From: Actinomadura sp. J1-007
GTDB taxonomy: Bacteria; Actinomycetota; Actinomycetes; Streptosporangiales; Streptosporangiaceae
Direction of reading: 5' to 3'
Assembly (NCBI RefSeq): GCF_009793335.1
Contig: NZ_WING01000001.1
Coordinates: 6,634,001 to 6,698,000, forward strand
DNA length: 64,000 bases
Program-made: the position numbers and the translations under genes
Notes under the pieces: model-generated
What the model was told of the DNA's origin: nothing
Seen by the model: only the letters and a program-made list of their open reading frames with translations
The model's database searches: none
Shown here: positions 1-8,828 of the stretch, piece by piece
How the letters are laid out: every line of letters starts with the position of its first letter
How positions within the stretch are numbered: position 1 is the stretch's first letter

Positions 1-516
1 ATCGGCGAGATCGGCACGTGGGGCGAGTTCCCCACCGAGGCCGAGGAGCGGTGCCTGCGCGCCGCCGCGCACGCCGGCCGCTACTCGGGGCTGCCCGTCG
101 CCACGTACGGCCGCGCGGGCCTCGCCCAGCTGGAGATCCTCACCACCGCGGGCCTGGCCCCGGAGCGCGTCGCGGTCGGGCAGCAGGACCAGGTGGACGA
201 CGCGGGCGCGCACCGCAAGATCGCCGAGACGGGGGCGTACGTCTCGTTCGGCACCCTCGGGCTCGGCGGCGACGACCCGGCGGCGCTCGGCGCCCGCGTG
301 CGCGGCGTGATGGACCTGCTGGAGGCCGGGCACGCCGACCGCGTCCTGCTCAGCACCGGCGTGTCCCGGATGGCCCAGATCACCCGGTACGGCGGCACGG
401 GCTACGGCTACCTCTTCGAGACGTTCCTCCCGGCCCTGCGCACGGCGGGCGCCGACGACGCCACGCTGGACGGCATCCTGCACGCCAATCCGCTGCGCTG
501 GCTCACCGCCGCCTGA
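1..516 (+). CDS. Phosphotriesterase-family protein, C-terminal part (truncated by window start)
   Basis: The frame is open from base 1 and ends with TGA at 514-516, giving the last 171 residues of an amidohydrolase-fold phosphotriesterase-like protein. The start lies outside the window. Family landmarks are visible in order: IGEIGT near the beginning (the Glu of this motif bridges metals in family members of the PHP type), a strand ending VATYG, then AVGQQD, then GAYVSFGTLG, and LLSTG near the end. In characterised phosphotriesterases the last three metal ligands are a His in TH, a His in GH and an Asp in S-x-D. Here those positions read Tyr, Gln and Gly. The protein may therefore have lost the usual binuclear metal site and hydrolase activity. 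Family assignment is fairly secure; function is unknown. Confidence 0.7.
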   Translation: MGEIGTWGEFPTEAEERCLRAAAHAGRYSGLPVATYGRAGLAQLEILTTAGLAPERVAVGQQDQVDDAGAHRKIAETGAYVSFGTLGLGGDDPAALGARVRGVMDLLEAGHADRVLLSTGVSRMAQITRYGGTGYGYLFETFLPALRTAGADDATLDGILHANPLRWLTAA

Positions 517-604
517 ACACGCGCCCGCAGCGCGGTGCGAACGCGTCCCGGCCGCGCCCTGGGGGCTTCCTGAGGCATCGTCCGGACGGCCCGCCATACC
601 GTCC

Positions 605-623
605 TTGACCGGGAACGTTCCCG
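605..623 (+). promoter_or_regulatory. Putative LacI-type operator and -35 box
   Basis: CGGGAACGTTCCCG at 610-623 is a perfect 14-bp palindrome, the shape bound by actinobacterial LacI-family repressors. It directly abuts a TTGACC -35-like hexamer at 605-610. No convincing -10 follows at 17-18 bp. It lies 78 bp upstream of the phosphoribosyltransferase start and could control that gene pair. Confidence 0.4.
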
Positions 624-700
624 TCTGGGAGATCGCGGCCGAAGTTGGGTAGGGCTGAGGGAAAGGTGCTGTTCCGCGACCCCGGGAGGGGGTGGCGCCG

Positions 701-1395
701 ATGCCCTGGAGACCCGCTCGCACCGATGCCCGGGAGGCCGGGACCGTGCGGCTTCCGTTCGCCGACCGCGCCGAGGCGGGCCGCGCGCTCGCCGAGCGGC
801 TGGCGCCGCTCGGCCTGGAGGGCGCGGTGGTCCTCGCGCTGCCGCGCGGCGGCGTCCCGGTCGGCCACGAGGTCGCGCGGCGGCTGGGGGCCCGGCTGGA
901 CGTCCTGGTCACGCGCAAGATCGGCTATCCGCCGCAGCCGGAGCTCGGCGTCGGGGCGGTCGCCGAGGGCGGCGACCCGGTGTTCGACGGCGGGCTGCTG
1001 CGGCGGCTCGGCCTGACCGAGGACGACCTGGCCGCGACCGTCGCGTCCGAACGCGCCGAGCTGGACCGCCGCGTGCGGGCCTACCGGGGCGACCGGCCGC
1101 TGTCCGGCACGGCGTCCCGGCCGGTGGTCGTGGTGGACGACGGCCTCGCCACCGGGGGCACGGCCCGCGCGGCCCTGCGCGCCGTACGCGGGCACGGCCC
1201 GACCAGGCTGGTGCTGGCGGTGCCGGTGGGCGCCGCCGAGACCGTACGGGACATGTCCGGCGAGGCGGACGACGTGGTGGTGCTGGCCGCGCCCTCGTCG
1301 TTCCGCGCGGTGGGCCAGTGGTACCACGACTTCGACCAGCTCACCGACGCCGACGTGGTCGCGTGGCTGGACCGGGCCGGCGGGGGCGGCCGTGA
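701..1395 (+). CDS. Phosphoribosyltransferase-family protein (frame broken near its end)
   Basis: This is a type I phosphoribosyltransferase-fold protein. The PRPP-binding loop is visible as VVVVDDGLATGGTARAAL at about residues 143-160, and an earlier ALPRGGVPVG loop is typical of the predicted PRTase family found with dienelactone hydrolases. The ATG at 701 is preferred because GGGAGGG at 684-690 sits about 10 bp upstream. After the conserved C-terminus (about base 1380) the frame runs on without a stop to 2080, antisense-like and non-conserved. One missing base in the GGGGG run at 1382-1386 would bring the gene to TGA at 1393-1395, forming a GTGA overlap with the next gene. In Mycobacterium the two domains are fused in one protein (Rv0571c type). 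The natural substrate is unknown. Confidence 0.75.
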
Positions 1396-2045
1396 CCGAG
1401 GTGCACGTCCCGGCGGGGGACGTCCGGCTGGACGGCGACCTCTCCGAGCCCGCCCGCGCCCGCGGGATCGTGGTGTTCGCGCACGGCAGCGGCAGCGGGC
1501 GGCACAGCCCCCGCAACCGGCGGGTGGCCGCGTCGCTGGCGGAGCGGGGCTTCGGGACGCTGCTGTTCGACCTGCTGACGCCCGAGGAGGAGCTCAGCGA
1601 CCTGCGCACCGCGCACCTGAGGTTCAACGTGCCGTTGCTCGCGGGGCGGCTCGGCCAGGTGGTGACGTGGCTGCGGCGGGAGGGCTGCCCGACCGCCGCG
1701 GGCTGTCCCGTGGGGCTGTTCGGGGCCAGCACGGGCGCCGCGGCGGCGCTGGTGGCCGCCGCGAGCTGCCCGGACGACGTCGCGGCCGTGGTGTCGCGGG
1801 GCGGTCGCCCCGACCTCGCGGCGCACGCGCTCGGGGCCGTACGGGCGCCGACGCTGCTCATCGTGGGCGGACGCGACCTGGAGGTCCTCTCGCTCAACGA
1901 GCGGTCCCTCGACCGGATGGACCCGGCGGGCGGGCACGAGCTGACGGTCGTCCCGGGCGCGGGGCACCTGTTCGAGGAGCCGGGGGCGCTGCGGGAGGTC
2001 TCCCGGCTCGCCGGGGAATGGTTCTCCGCGAATGTGCGGGAATAA
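1392..2045 (+). CDS. Alpha/beta-hydrolase (dienelactone-hydrolase family)
   Basis: A 217-residue alpha/beta hydrolase. VVFAHGSGSGRHSPRN at about 28-43 is the oxyanion-loop region of this family, GLFGASTGAAAAL at about 112-124 carries the nucleophile elbow (G-x-S-x-G), the acid is likely Asp in VGGRDLEV, and the catalytic His is in GAGHLFEE near the end. The GTG start overlaps the presumed stop of the phosphoribosyltransferase by four bases, which implies translational coupling. In relatives the two domains form one polypeptide, so the pair probably acts together. Substrate unknown. Confidence 0.8.
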   Translation: MTEVHVPAGDVRLDGDLSEPARARGIVVFAHGSGSGRHSPRNRRVAASLAERGFGTLLFDLLTPEEELSDLRTAHLRFNVPLLAGRLGQVVTWLRREGCPTAAGCPVGLFGASTGAAAALVAAASCPDDVAAVVSRGGRPDLAAHALGAVRAPTLLIVGGRDLEVLSLNERSLDRMDPAGGHELTVVPGAGHLFEEPGALREVSRLAGEWFSANVRE

Positions 2046-2108
2046 CTCACATTCGAGCGCCGGGTGCGGTAATGGCCTGAGGATGTCGCCGCAATAGGGA
2101 TCTGTGTC

Positions 2109-2135
2109 GTGACGCACATGTGACGCACATGTGAC
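2109..2135. repeat. Tandem 11-bp repeat between convergent genes
   Basis: GTGACGCACAT occurs twice head to tail (2109-2119 and 2120-2130) and is followed by a partial third copy GTGAC. It lies in the gap between the hydrolase and whiB-type gene. No function is apparent. Confidence 0.5.
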
Positions 2136-2185
2136 CGACCTTGGGACGGCCCCGGTAATCCGGGCGCGCAGATCCGGGCACGCAA

Positions 2186-2217
2186 ACGGCCCCGCCGTAG
2201 CGGGGCCGTACGTTTTT
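2186..2217 (+). terminator. Rho-independent terminator
   Basis: A perfect 10-bp stem (ACGGCCCCGC at 2186-2195, GCGGGGCCGT at 2200-2209) with loop CGTA is followed by TTTTT at 2213-2217. It ends the rightward hydrolase transcript. The opposite side carries GTTTG, so it may also serve the convergent whiB-type gene. Confidence 0.85.
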
Positions 2218-2270
2218 CGGTGGCGTGCCGGGGTGCGCGGGGAGCGTACGTCGGGCGCCTGCCTGAACTG

Positions 2271-2567
2271 CTAGGCGGCGTTCGCGCGACGCATCCGGCG
2301 GCGGCGCTCGGACGCGCGCTCGTCCTCGTTCAGACCGCCCCACGTGCCGTACTTCTCGGGCCTGGACACCGCGTAGTCCAGGCACTCCGTGCGAACGGGA
2401 CAGCCCATGCAGATCTGCTTGGCCTTGCGTTCGCGGATCTCACGCTCGGGCTGACGCTCGCCGTCGGGGCCGAAGAAGAGCACGAGGTCTTCCCCCCGGC
2501 ACGCCGCGGCGTCCTGCCAGCCCCAGCTCGGGCGAGGGAGGTTTGCCTGCCGACGTACCTGAGCCAT
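2271..2567 (-). CDS. WhiB-family transcriptional regulator (Wbl protein)
   Basis: A 98-residue Wbl protein. Four cysteines at positions 23, 53, 56 and 62 match the C-x29-C-x2-C-x5-C ligand set for a redox- or NO-sensitive [4Fe-4S] cluster. GTWGG at 74-78 is the family turn, followed by LNEDERASERRRRMRR, the basic C-terminal DNA-contact tail. The ATG at 2565-2567 is preceded by AGGTGGG about 6 bp upstream. Wbl proteins usually work by binding the principal sigma factor and are confined to actinobacteria and their phages. The sequence does not match the WhiB, WhiD, WblA or WblC subtypes I know well, so I give no symbol. Confidence 0.92.
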   Translation of the reverse strand: MAQVRRQANLPRPSWGWQDAAACRGEDLVLFFGPDGERQPEREIRERKAKQICMGCPVRTECLDYAVSRPEKYGTWGGLNEDERASERRRRMRRANAA

Positions 2568-2767
2568 GGAACACCCACCTTGATTGGTTTACTGAGCAAT
2601 TTCGGGACATGGACGCCCGACGTGCTTCCAAGACGTGCGTTGCACGCGACGTGCTACAGAAGCGCCGAAAGGTCCAACGTCTGGAGTTGCCGCTCTGTTC
2701 CCCGCCCGGTAGTCCGGGAACCTGGGGCCGTGCGACAAGGAAGCCCTCGAATGGGGCCTCCAGGAGA

Positions 2768-3673
2768 TTACACGAGGGCCGCCTCGTTGAGAAGGGTGAG
2801 GTCCCTAACAATGTAGGTTCCGAGGTTCTCGCCGCAGTCCGGGCCGCAGGGATCGGCCTGGACCGCGCTCTCCATGATGATCCGGTAACGGGTCCCCTGG
2901 ACGGAGACGACCGCTTCGAACGGCGCCGACCCGGTGACCGACTCCACGGTCACCGCGCCGATCCCGAGCGCGCCGGTGCGCTCGCGCGCGAAGTGCTCGG
3001 CGGCCTGCGCCGGCTCGGGCAGGCCCGCGCGTCCGCGCAGCCGGTCGAGCACGACCTCGCCCCGCAGGTAGGCCTCCACGGCCCGTACCGCCTCGGCCTT
3101 TCCGAGGTCGCCGTAGTAGAGCCCGTGTGGAAGACATACAAGGTTCGCCGCAAATCGGTCGCCGCCGACGTGCGTTGTTTCCCAGACAAACGGGTCGAAA
3201 CGTCCCGCAAGCGTCCGGGCGAGCGGCGCGCCCGTGCGGGCGCAGCAGGCGTTGCGCCGCCCGTGCGTGCACACGAGCAGGACGGGCCCGTCCACGGGCT
3301 CGCCGAAGCCGGGGCGCCGACCGGCGGCGACGGCCGCCAGGTCGAGGCCGGCGAGCTCGGCCGGGTCGGCGATCTCGCGGCCCTCCAGCCACACGTCCGG
3401 CCCGTCGGAGTAGGCGACGTACACCTGCGACGGGGGGACGGCCCGGCGCCTGCCGGTGCGCCGGATGAGCTGGGGGCGGATCCCGTGCGCCAGCGCGGCC
3501 CGGATCGCCTCGGCGAGCGGCTCCGGCGCCTCCAGGTGCTCGATGCGCTCGGGCCAGGGGCCGGGATGCTCGACGAGCAGCCAGGCGCGCGCCTTCGCCG
3601 TCGCGCTGGCCAGGCACGGCCGCTCGCCGGAGTGGCTGCCCGGGCAGTGCCCGCAGCCCTTACCGCGCGTCAA
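2768..3673 (-). CDS. Sucrase/ferredoxin-like (thioredoxin-fold [2Fe-2S]) protein
   Basis: A protein of about 301 residues of the sucraseferredoxin-like family. VCTHGRRNACCARTG at about residues 150-164 is the family Cys-His signature, ETTHVGGDRFAANLVCLPHG follows, and CGPDCGE lies close to the C-terminus; an N-terminal CGHCPGSH adds two cysteines. The fold is thioredoxin-like and expected to hold an iron-sulfur cluster. The frame stays open to 3835, but a TTG at 3671-3673 with a G-rich ribosome site (GGGGGA) just upstream is the better start, because the longer version would place the gene start beyond the iron box at 3703-3721. Iron-box control fits a role in iron homeostasis or siderophore reduction, which is inference. 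Confidence 0.75.
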   Translation of the reverse strand: MTRGKGCGHCPGSHSGERPCLASATAKARAWLLVEHPGPWPERIEHLEAPEPLAEAIRAALAHGIRPQLIRRTGRRRAVPPSQVYVAYSDGPDVWLEGREIADPAELAGLDLAAVAAGRRPGFGEPVDGPVLLVCTHGRRNACCARTGAPLARTLAGRFDPFVWETTHVGGDRFAANLVCLPHGLYYGDLGKAEAVRAVEAYLRGEVVLDRLRGRAGLPEPAQAAEHFARERTGALGIGAVTVESVTGSAPFEAVVSVQGTRYRIIMESAVQADPCGPDCGENLGTYIVRDLTLLNEAALV

Positions 3674-3702
3674 AGCTCCCCGTCCCCCGTCGCTCGTTGA
3701 GA

Positions 3703-3721
3703 TTAGGTAAGGGTAACCTAA
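3703..3721 (-). promoter_or_regulatory. Iron box (DmdR/IdeR-type operator)
   Basis: TTAGGTAAGGGTAACCTAA matches the 19-bp IdeR/DmdR consensus TTAGGTTAGGCTAACCTAA at 17 of 19 positions. It sits about 30 bp upstream of the TTG start of the sucrase/ferredoxin-like gene, where a repressor loaded with ferrous iron would block transcription. Confidence 0.85.
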
Positions 3722-3856
3722 TCCACCCCGGTATCCCCAGTACACGTGACTCACCTCATAGCCCAAGCGTGATCTTTGGACTCCGCAGGGTGAACGCATG
3801 CGCATCCGTGGTGCACGGGCGTTGACGGACGTCACAGGAGCGGCGGCGCGGCCGGG

Positions 3857-5416
3857 TCAGCCGAGCGGGGCGGCCGGGCTGGACGCCGCGCCGAGATGGC
3901 GGGCGGCGGCGCCGGTCGCCCGCGCGCGGTCGTCGGCGACGAGGCCGATGCGCGTCCGGCGGTCCAGCAGGTCCGACACGTCCAGCGCGCCCTCGTGGCG
4001 GACGGCCCAGGCCAGCTCCGCGTGCAGGACGGGCAGCCCCGGCACGACCGGCTCCAGCAGCGCCGGGTCCTCGCGGGCGAGCGCGGCGAGCAGCGGCGCC
4101 TCCGTCCCGTACCGCTGGACGAGGCGCGGCGGCGCGTCGAGCCCGGCGAGGCGGTCCGGCGGCGCGGCCCCGACGAGGGGCAGCCGGGCGGTGCGAGCGC
4201 GCCCCGCGCGCACGCGTCCGGCGGCGACCAGCGCGTCCACGGCGTCCTGCGCCATGCGCCGGTACGTGGTCAGCTTGCCGCCGACGATGGTGACGACCCC
4301 GTCCCGCGAGGTGAGGACAGCGTGGCGGCGGGAGATGTCGGCGGTACGGCCCCGTTCGTCGTCCAGCAGGGGGCGCAGCCCGGCGAACGCCCCGGCCACG
4401 TCGCCCCGGTGCACGGGCACGTCCAGCGCCGACCCGAGGATGTCGAGCAGGAAGCCGATCTCGCCCTCGGACGGCTCCGGCACGTCGGGGATCGGGCCGT
4501 CGGCGGGCTCGTCGGTCAGGCCGACGTAGACCCGGCCGTCGCCCTGGGGGATGACCAGGACGAAGCGGTTGCTCTCGCCCGGGACCGGCACGTGCATCCC
4601 GGCCGACAGCCCGCGCAGCGCCTCGGCCCGTACGACCAGGTGGGCGCCCCGGGACGGGCGCAGCCGCACCCCGTCCACGAGACCGCCCGCCCAGACGCCC
4701 GCGGCGTTCACCACGGCGCGGGCCCGTACGGTGTGCTCCTCGCCGGTCAGCTCGTCGCGGACCAGCGCGCCGTCCCCGGTGAGGGCGACCGCCCGGCAGC
4801 GGGTGAGGACGCGCGCGCCGTGCGCGGCGGCGGTCCGGGCGATCGCGGTGACGAGGCGCGCGTCGTCGGCGAGCTGCCCGTCCCACGACAGCAGCCCGCC
4901 GCGCAGCCCGTACGGGCGCAGCGCGGGCGCGAGCCGCAGCGTCTCCACGGCCGACAGGCGGCGCGGCGCCGGCAGGACCGAGCGCGGCGTTCCGGCGGCG
5001 AGCCGCAGCGCGTCGCCGGCGAGCAGGCCCGCCCGCGTCACCGCCGCCTGCCCGCGCGTGACCATCGGCGTCAGCGGCAGGACGAACGGCAGCGCGCGCA
5101 CCAGGTGCGGCGCGGTGCGGCCCATCAGGACGCCGCGCTCGACGGCGCTCTCGCGCGCCACGTCCACCTGGCCGCTCGCCAGGTAGCGCAGCCCGCCGTG
5201 GATCAGCTTGGAGCTCCACCGGGACGTCCCGAACGCCAGGTCGTGCGCGTCCACCGCCGCCACCGACAGGCCGCGCGACGCGGCGTCCAGCGCGACGCCC
5301 GCGCCGGTCGCGCCGAGCCCGACGACCAGCACGTCCACGACCTCGCCCGGGAGCGCGGCCAGCTCGCGCGCCCGCCGCGCCGCGTTCAGCGACGACCGCT
5401 CCGGCATGGGGTTCAT
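3857..5416 (-). CDS. glpD: Aerobic glycerol-3-phosphate dehydrogenase
   Basis: A 519-residue flavoprotein that oxidises glycerol-3-phosphate to dihydroxyacetone phosphate and passes electrons to the quinone pool. The FAD dinucleotide fold VVGLGATGAGVALDAASRG lies at about 29-47, followed by GTSRWSSKLIHGGLRYL, the GlpD signature. Later FAD and substrate segments are VVNAAGVWA, GVVTIVGGKLTTYRRMA and the C-terminal DUF-type domain. The length is usual for the family. The ATG at 5414-5416 overlaps the TGA of the upstream tetR by four bases, so the two form an operon and the regulator probably controls glpD and the divergent lipid genes. Confidence 0.93.
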   Translation of the reverse strand: MNPMPERSSLNAARRARELAALPGEVVDVLVVGLGATGAGVALDAASRGLSVAAVDAHDLAFGTSRWSSKLIHGGLRYLASGQVDVARESAVERGVLMGRTAPHLVRALPFVLPLTPMVTRGQAAVTRAGLLAGDALRLAAGTPRSVLPAPRRLSAVETLRLAPALRPYGLRGGLLSWDGQLADDARLVTAIARTAAAHGARVLTRCRAVALTGDGALVRDELTGEEHTVRARAVVNAAGVWAGGLVDGVRLRPSRGAHLVVRAEALRGLSAGMHVPVPGESNRFVLVIPQGDGRVYVGLTDEPADGPIPDVPEPSEGEIGFLLDILGSALDVPVHRGDVAGAFAGLRPLLDDERGRTADISRRHAVLTSRDGVVTIVGGKLTTYRRMAQDAVDALVAAGRVRAGRARTARLPLVGAAPPDRLAGLDAPPRLVQRYGTEAPLLAALAREDPALLEPVVPGLPVLHAELAWAVRHEGALDVSDLLDRRTRIGLVADDRARATGAAARHLGAASSPAAPLG

Positions 5417-6021
5417 GGGGCGAGGGTCCTTTCGAGGATGTGGCGCAGCTCGGCGTCGAACGCCTCGGCGGCCAGCTCGGCGTCGTCCGCCGCGACGACC
5501 GTCCGCGCCGAGAGCGCGAACGACTGGACGATCAGCAGCAGCGACCGCGCCTGCCGGGCCGGGTGGCCGCGGCGGACCGTGCCGTCCCGGTGCCCGGCGT
5601 CCAGGGCCTGCTCGAACAGCTCCAGGAAGGCGAGCTGGCTCGCGCCGCAGCGGTCGAGCACGTACGGCAGCAGCAGCTCGGGGTCCACTTCGATGATCTT
5701 GCGCAGCAGCGGGTGCCCGCGGAACGTCCGCACGCCCTCGACCAGGCCCTCGACCAGGCGCGCGCGGACGGGGCGGCCGTCGTCGGGCGGGTCCAGGCGG
5801 GCGCCGATCGCGACCCACTCGCGGGTCATCAGGTCGCCCACGATCGTGCGCACGTCCGGCCACCGCCGGTACAGCGTCATGCGGGAGACCCCCGCGCGGC
5901 GGGCGATGTCGGTCAGCGTCGTCCGGCGCACGCCGACCGCCAGCACGCAGTCGCGCGCCGCGTCGAGCACGGCGTCGTCGGCGGTGCGGGCGGGCGCCCT
6001 GTTGTGACGATTCGACGTCAT
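5413..6021 (-). CDS. TetR-family regulator
   Basis: A 202-residue regulator with an N-terminal TetR helix-turn-helix (TLTDIARRAGVSRMTLYRRW at about 36-55) and a variable ligand-binding C-terminal domain. It is translationally coupled to glpD and divergent from the FAD-linked oxidase, with an 81-bp shared promoter region (6022-6102). The arrangement points to local control of glycerophosphate and ether-lipid metabolism. The effector is unknown. Confidence 0.88.
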   Translation of the reverse strand: MTSNRHNRAPARTADDAVLDAARDCVLAVGVRRTTLTDIARRAGVSRMTLYRRWPDVRTIVGDLMTREWVAIGARLDPPDDGRPVRARLVEGLVEGVRTFRGHPLLRKIIEVDPELLLPYVLDRCGASQLAFLELFEQALDAGHRDGTVRRGHPARQARSLLLIVQSFALSARTVVAADDAELAAEAFDAELRHILERTLAP

Positions 6022-6102
6022 ATGTCACAGTGTAATCCACATCAGCCACGTACGACGTCAGCCACGTGAGCGTGCGGGGACGGGCGACCGACGGGAGAAG
6101 CG

Positions 6103-7769
6103 GTGGAGACGCGGGACATGCTGTGGAGCGGTTGGGGCGATCCCGCCAAGGCGTCGCCCCTCCCCGAACCGGTGGTCGGCCTGCTGCGCGACCTGCTCGG
6201 CGTCCGCCCTCCGACGCGAAGCCGCTCGCGCTGGACGATGTGGCCGTTCCCGCGCCGAAGCTGCCGGACGGCGTGCTCGCGGCCCTCGCAGACGCGGCGG
6301 GCGGCGACGCGCACGTCCGCACCGACGCCGAGACGCGCGTCCGCCACACGCGCGGGAGGTCCACGCCCGACCTGCTGCGCATCCGCGCGGGCGAGGCGTC
6401 CGACGCGCCCGACGCGGTCGTCCTGCCCGGCTCGCACGACGAGGTCCTCGCCGTCCTGCGCGTGTGCGCGGAACGGCGCGTCGCGGTCGTGCCGTTCGGC
6501 GGCGGGACGTCGGTCGTCGGCGGGCTCGCCCCGCGCGGAACGGACCGGTTCGCCGGGGTCGTCGCGCTCGACCTGCGGCGCATGGACGCGCTGGTCTCGG
6601 TCGACGAGGTCTCCCGCACGGCCGTGCTCCAGCCCGGCCTGCGCGGGCCGCGGGCCGAGGCGCTGCTGCGCGAGCGCGGCTACACGCTCGGGCACTTCCC
6701 GCAGTCGTACGAGTGGGCGTCGGTCGGCGGGTTCGCGGCGGCCCGCTCCAGCGGCCAGGCGTCCGCCGGGTACGGGCGGTTCGACGAGATGGTGCTCGGC
6801 CTCACTGTCGCCACGCCCGAGGGCCCGCTCGACCTCGGCCGCGCGCCCCGTTCCGCCGCCGGGCCCGACCTGCGGCAGCTCGTGCTGGGCTCCGAGGGCG
6901 CGTTCGGCGTGATCACCTCGGTGACCGTCCGGATCCACCCGGCGCCGGAGGCCGCCGCGTACGAGGGCTGGCGCTTCCCGTCGTTCGAGGCGGGCGCGGC
7001 AGCGCTGCGGCGCGTCGCGCAGGACGGGCCGATGCCCGTCGTGCTGCGGCTGTCGGACGAGACCGAGACCATGATCGGGCTGGCCGACCCGTCCGCCGTC
7101 GGCACCGGCGACGCGCCGGAGAACGGCGCGCCTCAGGGGGCGGGGCTCCCGCAGGGGGCGGGCTGCCTCGCCGTCCTCGGGTACGAGGGCGCGCCCGCCG
7201 CGATCGCCGAACGCCGCGAACGCCTCGCCGCGGTCCTGCGCGGCGCGGGCGGCGAGCCGCTCGGCGAGGGCCCCGGCGACGCGTGGGCGCACGGCCGGTT
7301 CAACGCCCCGTACCTGCGCGACGCGCTCCTCGACGTCGGCGCGTTCGCCGAGACGCTGGAGACCGCCGCGTTCTGGTCGGGCGTCCCCGCGCTGTACGCG
7401 GCGGTGCGCGAGGCGCTGATCGGCACGCTCGCGCGCGCCGGCACCCCGCCGCTCGTGATGTGCCACATCTCGCACGTGTATCCGGCCGGGGCGTCCCTCT
7501 ACTTCACCGTCGTGTCGGCGTCCGGGCCGTCCGGGCGGGAGGTCGGGCACTGGCGCGAGGCCAAGCGCGCCGCCAGCGACGCCATCCTCGGCGCCGGTGG
7601 CACGATCAGCCACCACCACGGCGTCGGCACCGACCACCGCGACTGGTACGCCCGCGAGATCGGCCCCCTCGGCGGCGCGGTCCTGCGCGCGGTCAAGGAA
7701 CGGCTCGACCCCTCCGGCGTCCTCAATCCCGGCGTCCTGGTCCCTCCGGCCGACGGCGCGCAGGAGTAG
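6103..7769 (+). CDS. FAD-binding oxidase, alkyldihydroxyacetonephosphate-synthase-like (frame broken)
   Basis: The vanillyl-alcohol-oxidase-type FAD domain is clear: VVPFGGGTSVVGGL is the FAD loop, GSEGAFGVITSVTVRIHP the second FAD segment, and GGTISHHHGVGTDH near the C-terminus is the signature of alkylglycerone-phosphate synthase. This enzyme class exchanges the acyl group of acyl-DHAP for an alkyl group. The N-terminus (GTG at 6103, SD GGGAGA; MLWSGWGDPAKA, PEPVVGLLRDLLG) is in one frame, and the rest, from about base 6215, is in the frame one base back. The total of 1667 bp is 3n+2, as expected for one missing base in the C-rich stretch at about 6212-6218. It is followed after five bases by the lipid-kinase-like gene. 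The neighbouring glpD produces DHAP, the precursor. Confidence 0.8.
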
Positions 7770-7774
7770 CCGCG

Positions 7775-8677
7775 ATGTCCTCCCCCCGAACGTTCACCGC
7801 GGTCGTGAACCCCGCCGCCGGAGGGTCCGCCTCCGCGGCCACGCTGATCCCGCTCGCCCGGCTGCTGCGCGAGGCGGGCGCCGAGCTGGCCGTCGAGTAC
7901 AGCCGCGGCCTGGAGCACGCCAGGGCGCTCGCGCGCGAGGCGGCGGACGCCGGACGCGTCGTCCTCGGCGTCGGCGGCGACGGCATGGTCGGATGCGTCG
8001 GCGGCGCCCTCGCCGGGACGGACGCGGTCTTCGGCATCGTCCCCGCCGGGCGGGGCAACGACTTCGCGCGGCAGCTCGGCGTCCCGTCCGACCCGGAGGC
8101 GCTCGCGCCGCTGCTCCTGGAGGGCGAGCCGCGCGCGGTCGACGCCATCGAGGCGAACGGCGTGCCCGTCCTCGGCAGCGTGTACGCGGGCGTGGACGCC
8201 GTCGCCAACGACAACGCCAACCGGACGCGGCTGCTGCGCGGCTCGGCCGCCTACTACTTCGGGGCCCTGCGCGCGATCGCGTCCTGGCGGCCCGCCGACT
8301 ACCTGGTCACCGTGGACGGCGAGGAGCACCGGCGGCTCGGCTACACGGTCGTCGCCGCGAACTCCGGCTACTACGGGTTCGGCAAGCACATCGCCCCGGA
8401 CGCGCGCGTGGACGACGGCCTGCTCGACGTGGTGCTCGTACGGCACGCGCCGCGCCTGCTGTTCTTCGCCGTGATGCGCGAGCTGGAGGCGGGCACGCAC
8501 GTGCGCCGTCCGCAGGTGGAGGTGCTGCGCGGGCGCGAGGTGCGCATCGAGCTGGCCGCGCCGACGCGCGGGCGCGCGGGGCGCACGCTGCCGTACGGCG
8601 CGGACGGGGAGTTGCCCGGCGTCCTTCCGGTCACGGCCAGGGCCATGCCGGGCGCGCTGCGCGTTCTCGCCCCGTGA
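7775..8677 (+). CDS. Diacylglycerol-kinase-family lipid kinase
   Basis: A 300-residue member of the DagK/LCB5/YegS family, which phosphorylates diacylglycerol or related lipids. Motifs in order: VVNPAAGGSASA at about 9-20, VLGVGGDGMVG (the usual GGDGT appears as GGDGM), IVPAGRGNDFARQLG, and GYYGFGKHIAPDARVDDGLLDVV in the C-terminal beta-sandwich. Start ATG at 7775 follows GCAGGAG. It is five bases downstream of the oxidase stop, so the two are co-transcribed, consistent with a shared role in ether or phosphatidic lipid synthesis. Confidence 0.88.
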   Translation: MSSPRTFTAVVNPAAGGSASAATLIPLARLLREAGAELAVEYSRGLEHARALAREAADAGRVVLGVGGDGMVGCVGGALAGTDAVFGIVPAGRGNDFARQLGVPSDPEALAPLLLEGEPRAVDAIEANGVPVLGSVYAGVDAVANDNANRTRLLRGSAAYYFGALRAIASWRPADYLVTVDGEEHRRLGYTVVAANSGYYGFGKHIAPDARVDDGLLDVVLVRHAPRLLFFAVMRELEAGTHVRRPQVEVLRGREVRIELAAPTRGRAGRTLPYGADGELPGVLPVTARAMPGALRVLAP

Positions 8678-8828
8678 CCGCTGAGTCGGCCGCCTGACCA
8701 GCGGGTTCGTGCGGGATTCCAGATTTGGCGAGCGCGTTTGGGTGGGTTTACGGGCCCATTATGGTCCGCGGGATAGCGTTCCTATACGTCCCGATTTCGG
8801 GACCTTGGGGCCGTCTGTGGGGGGCATC

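Noticed and set aside
18-608. Arg/Pro/Ala-rich open frame on the plus strand over the phosphotriesterase end
   Set aside because: It is a different-frame shadow of the conserved protein read from base 1.
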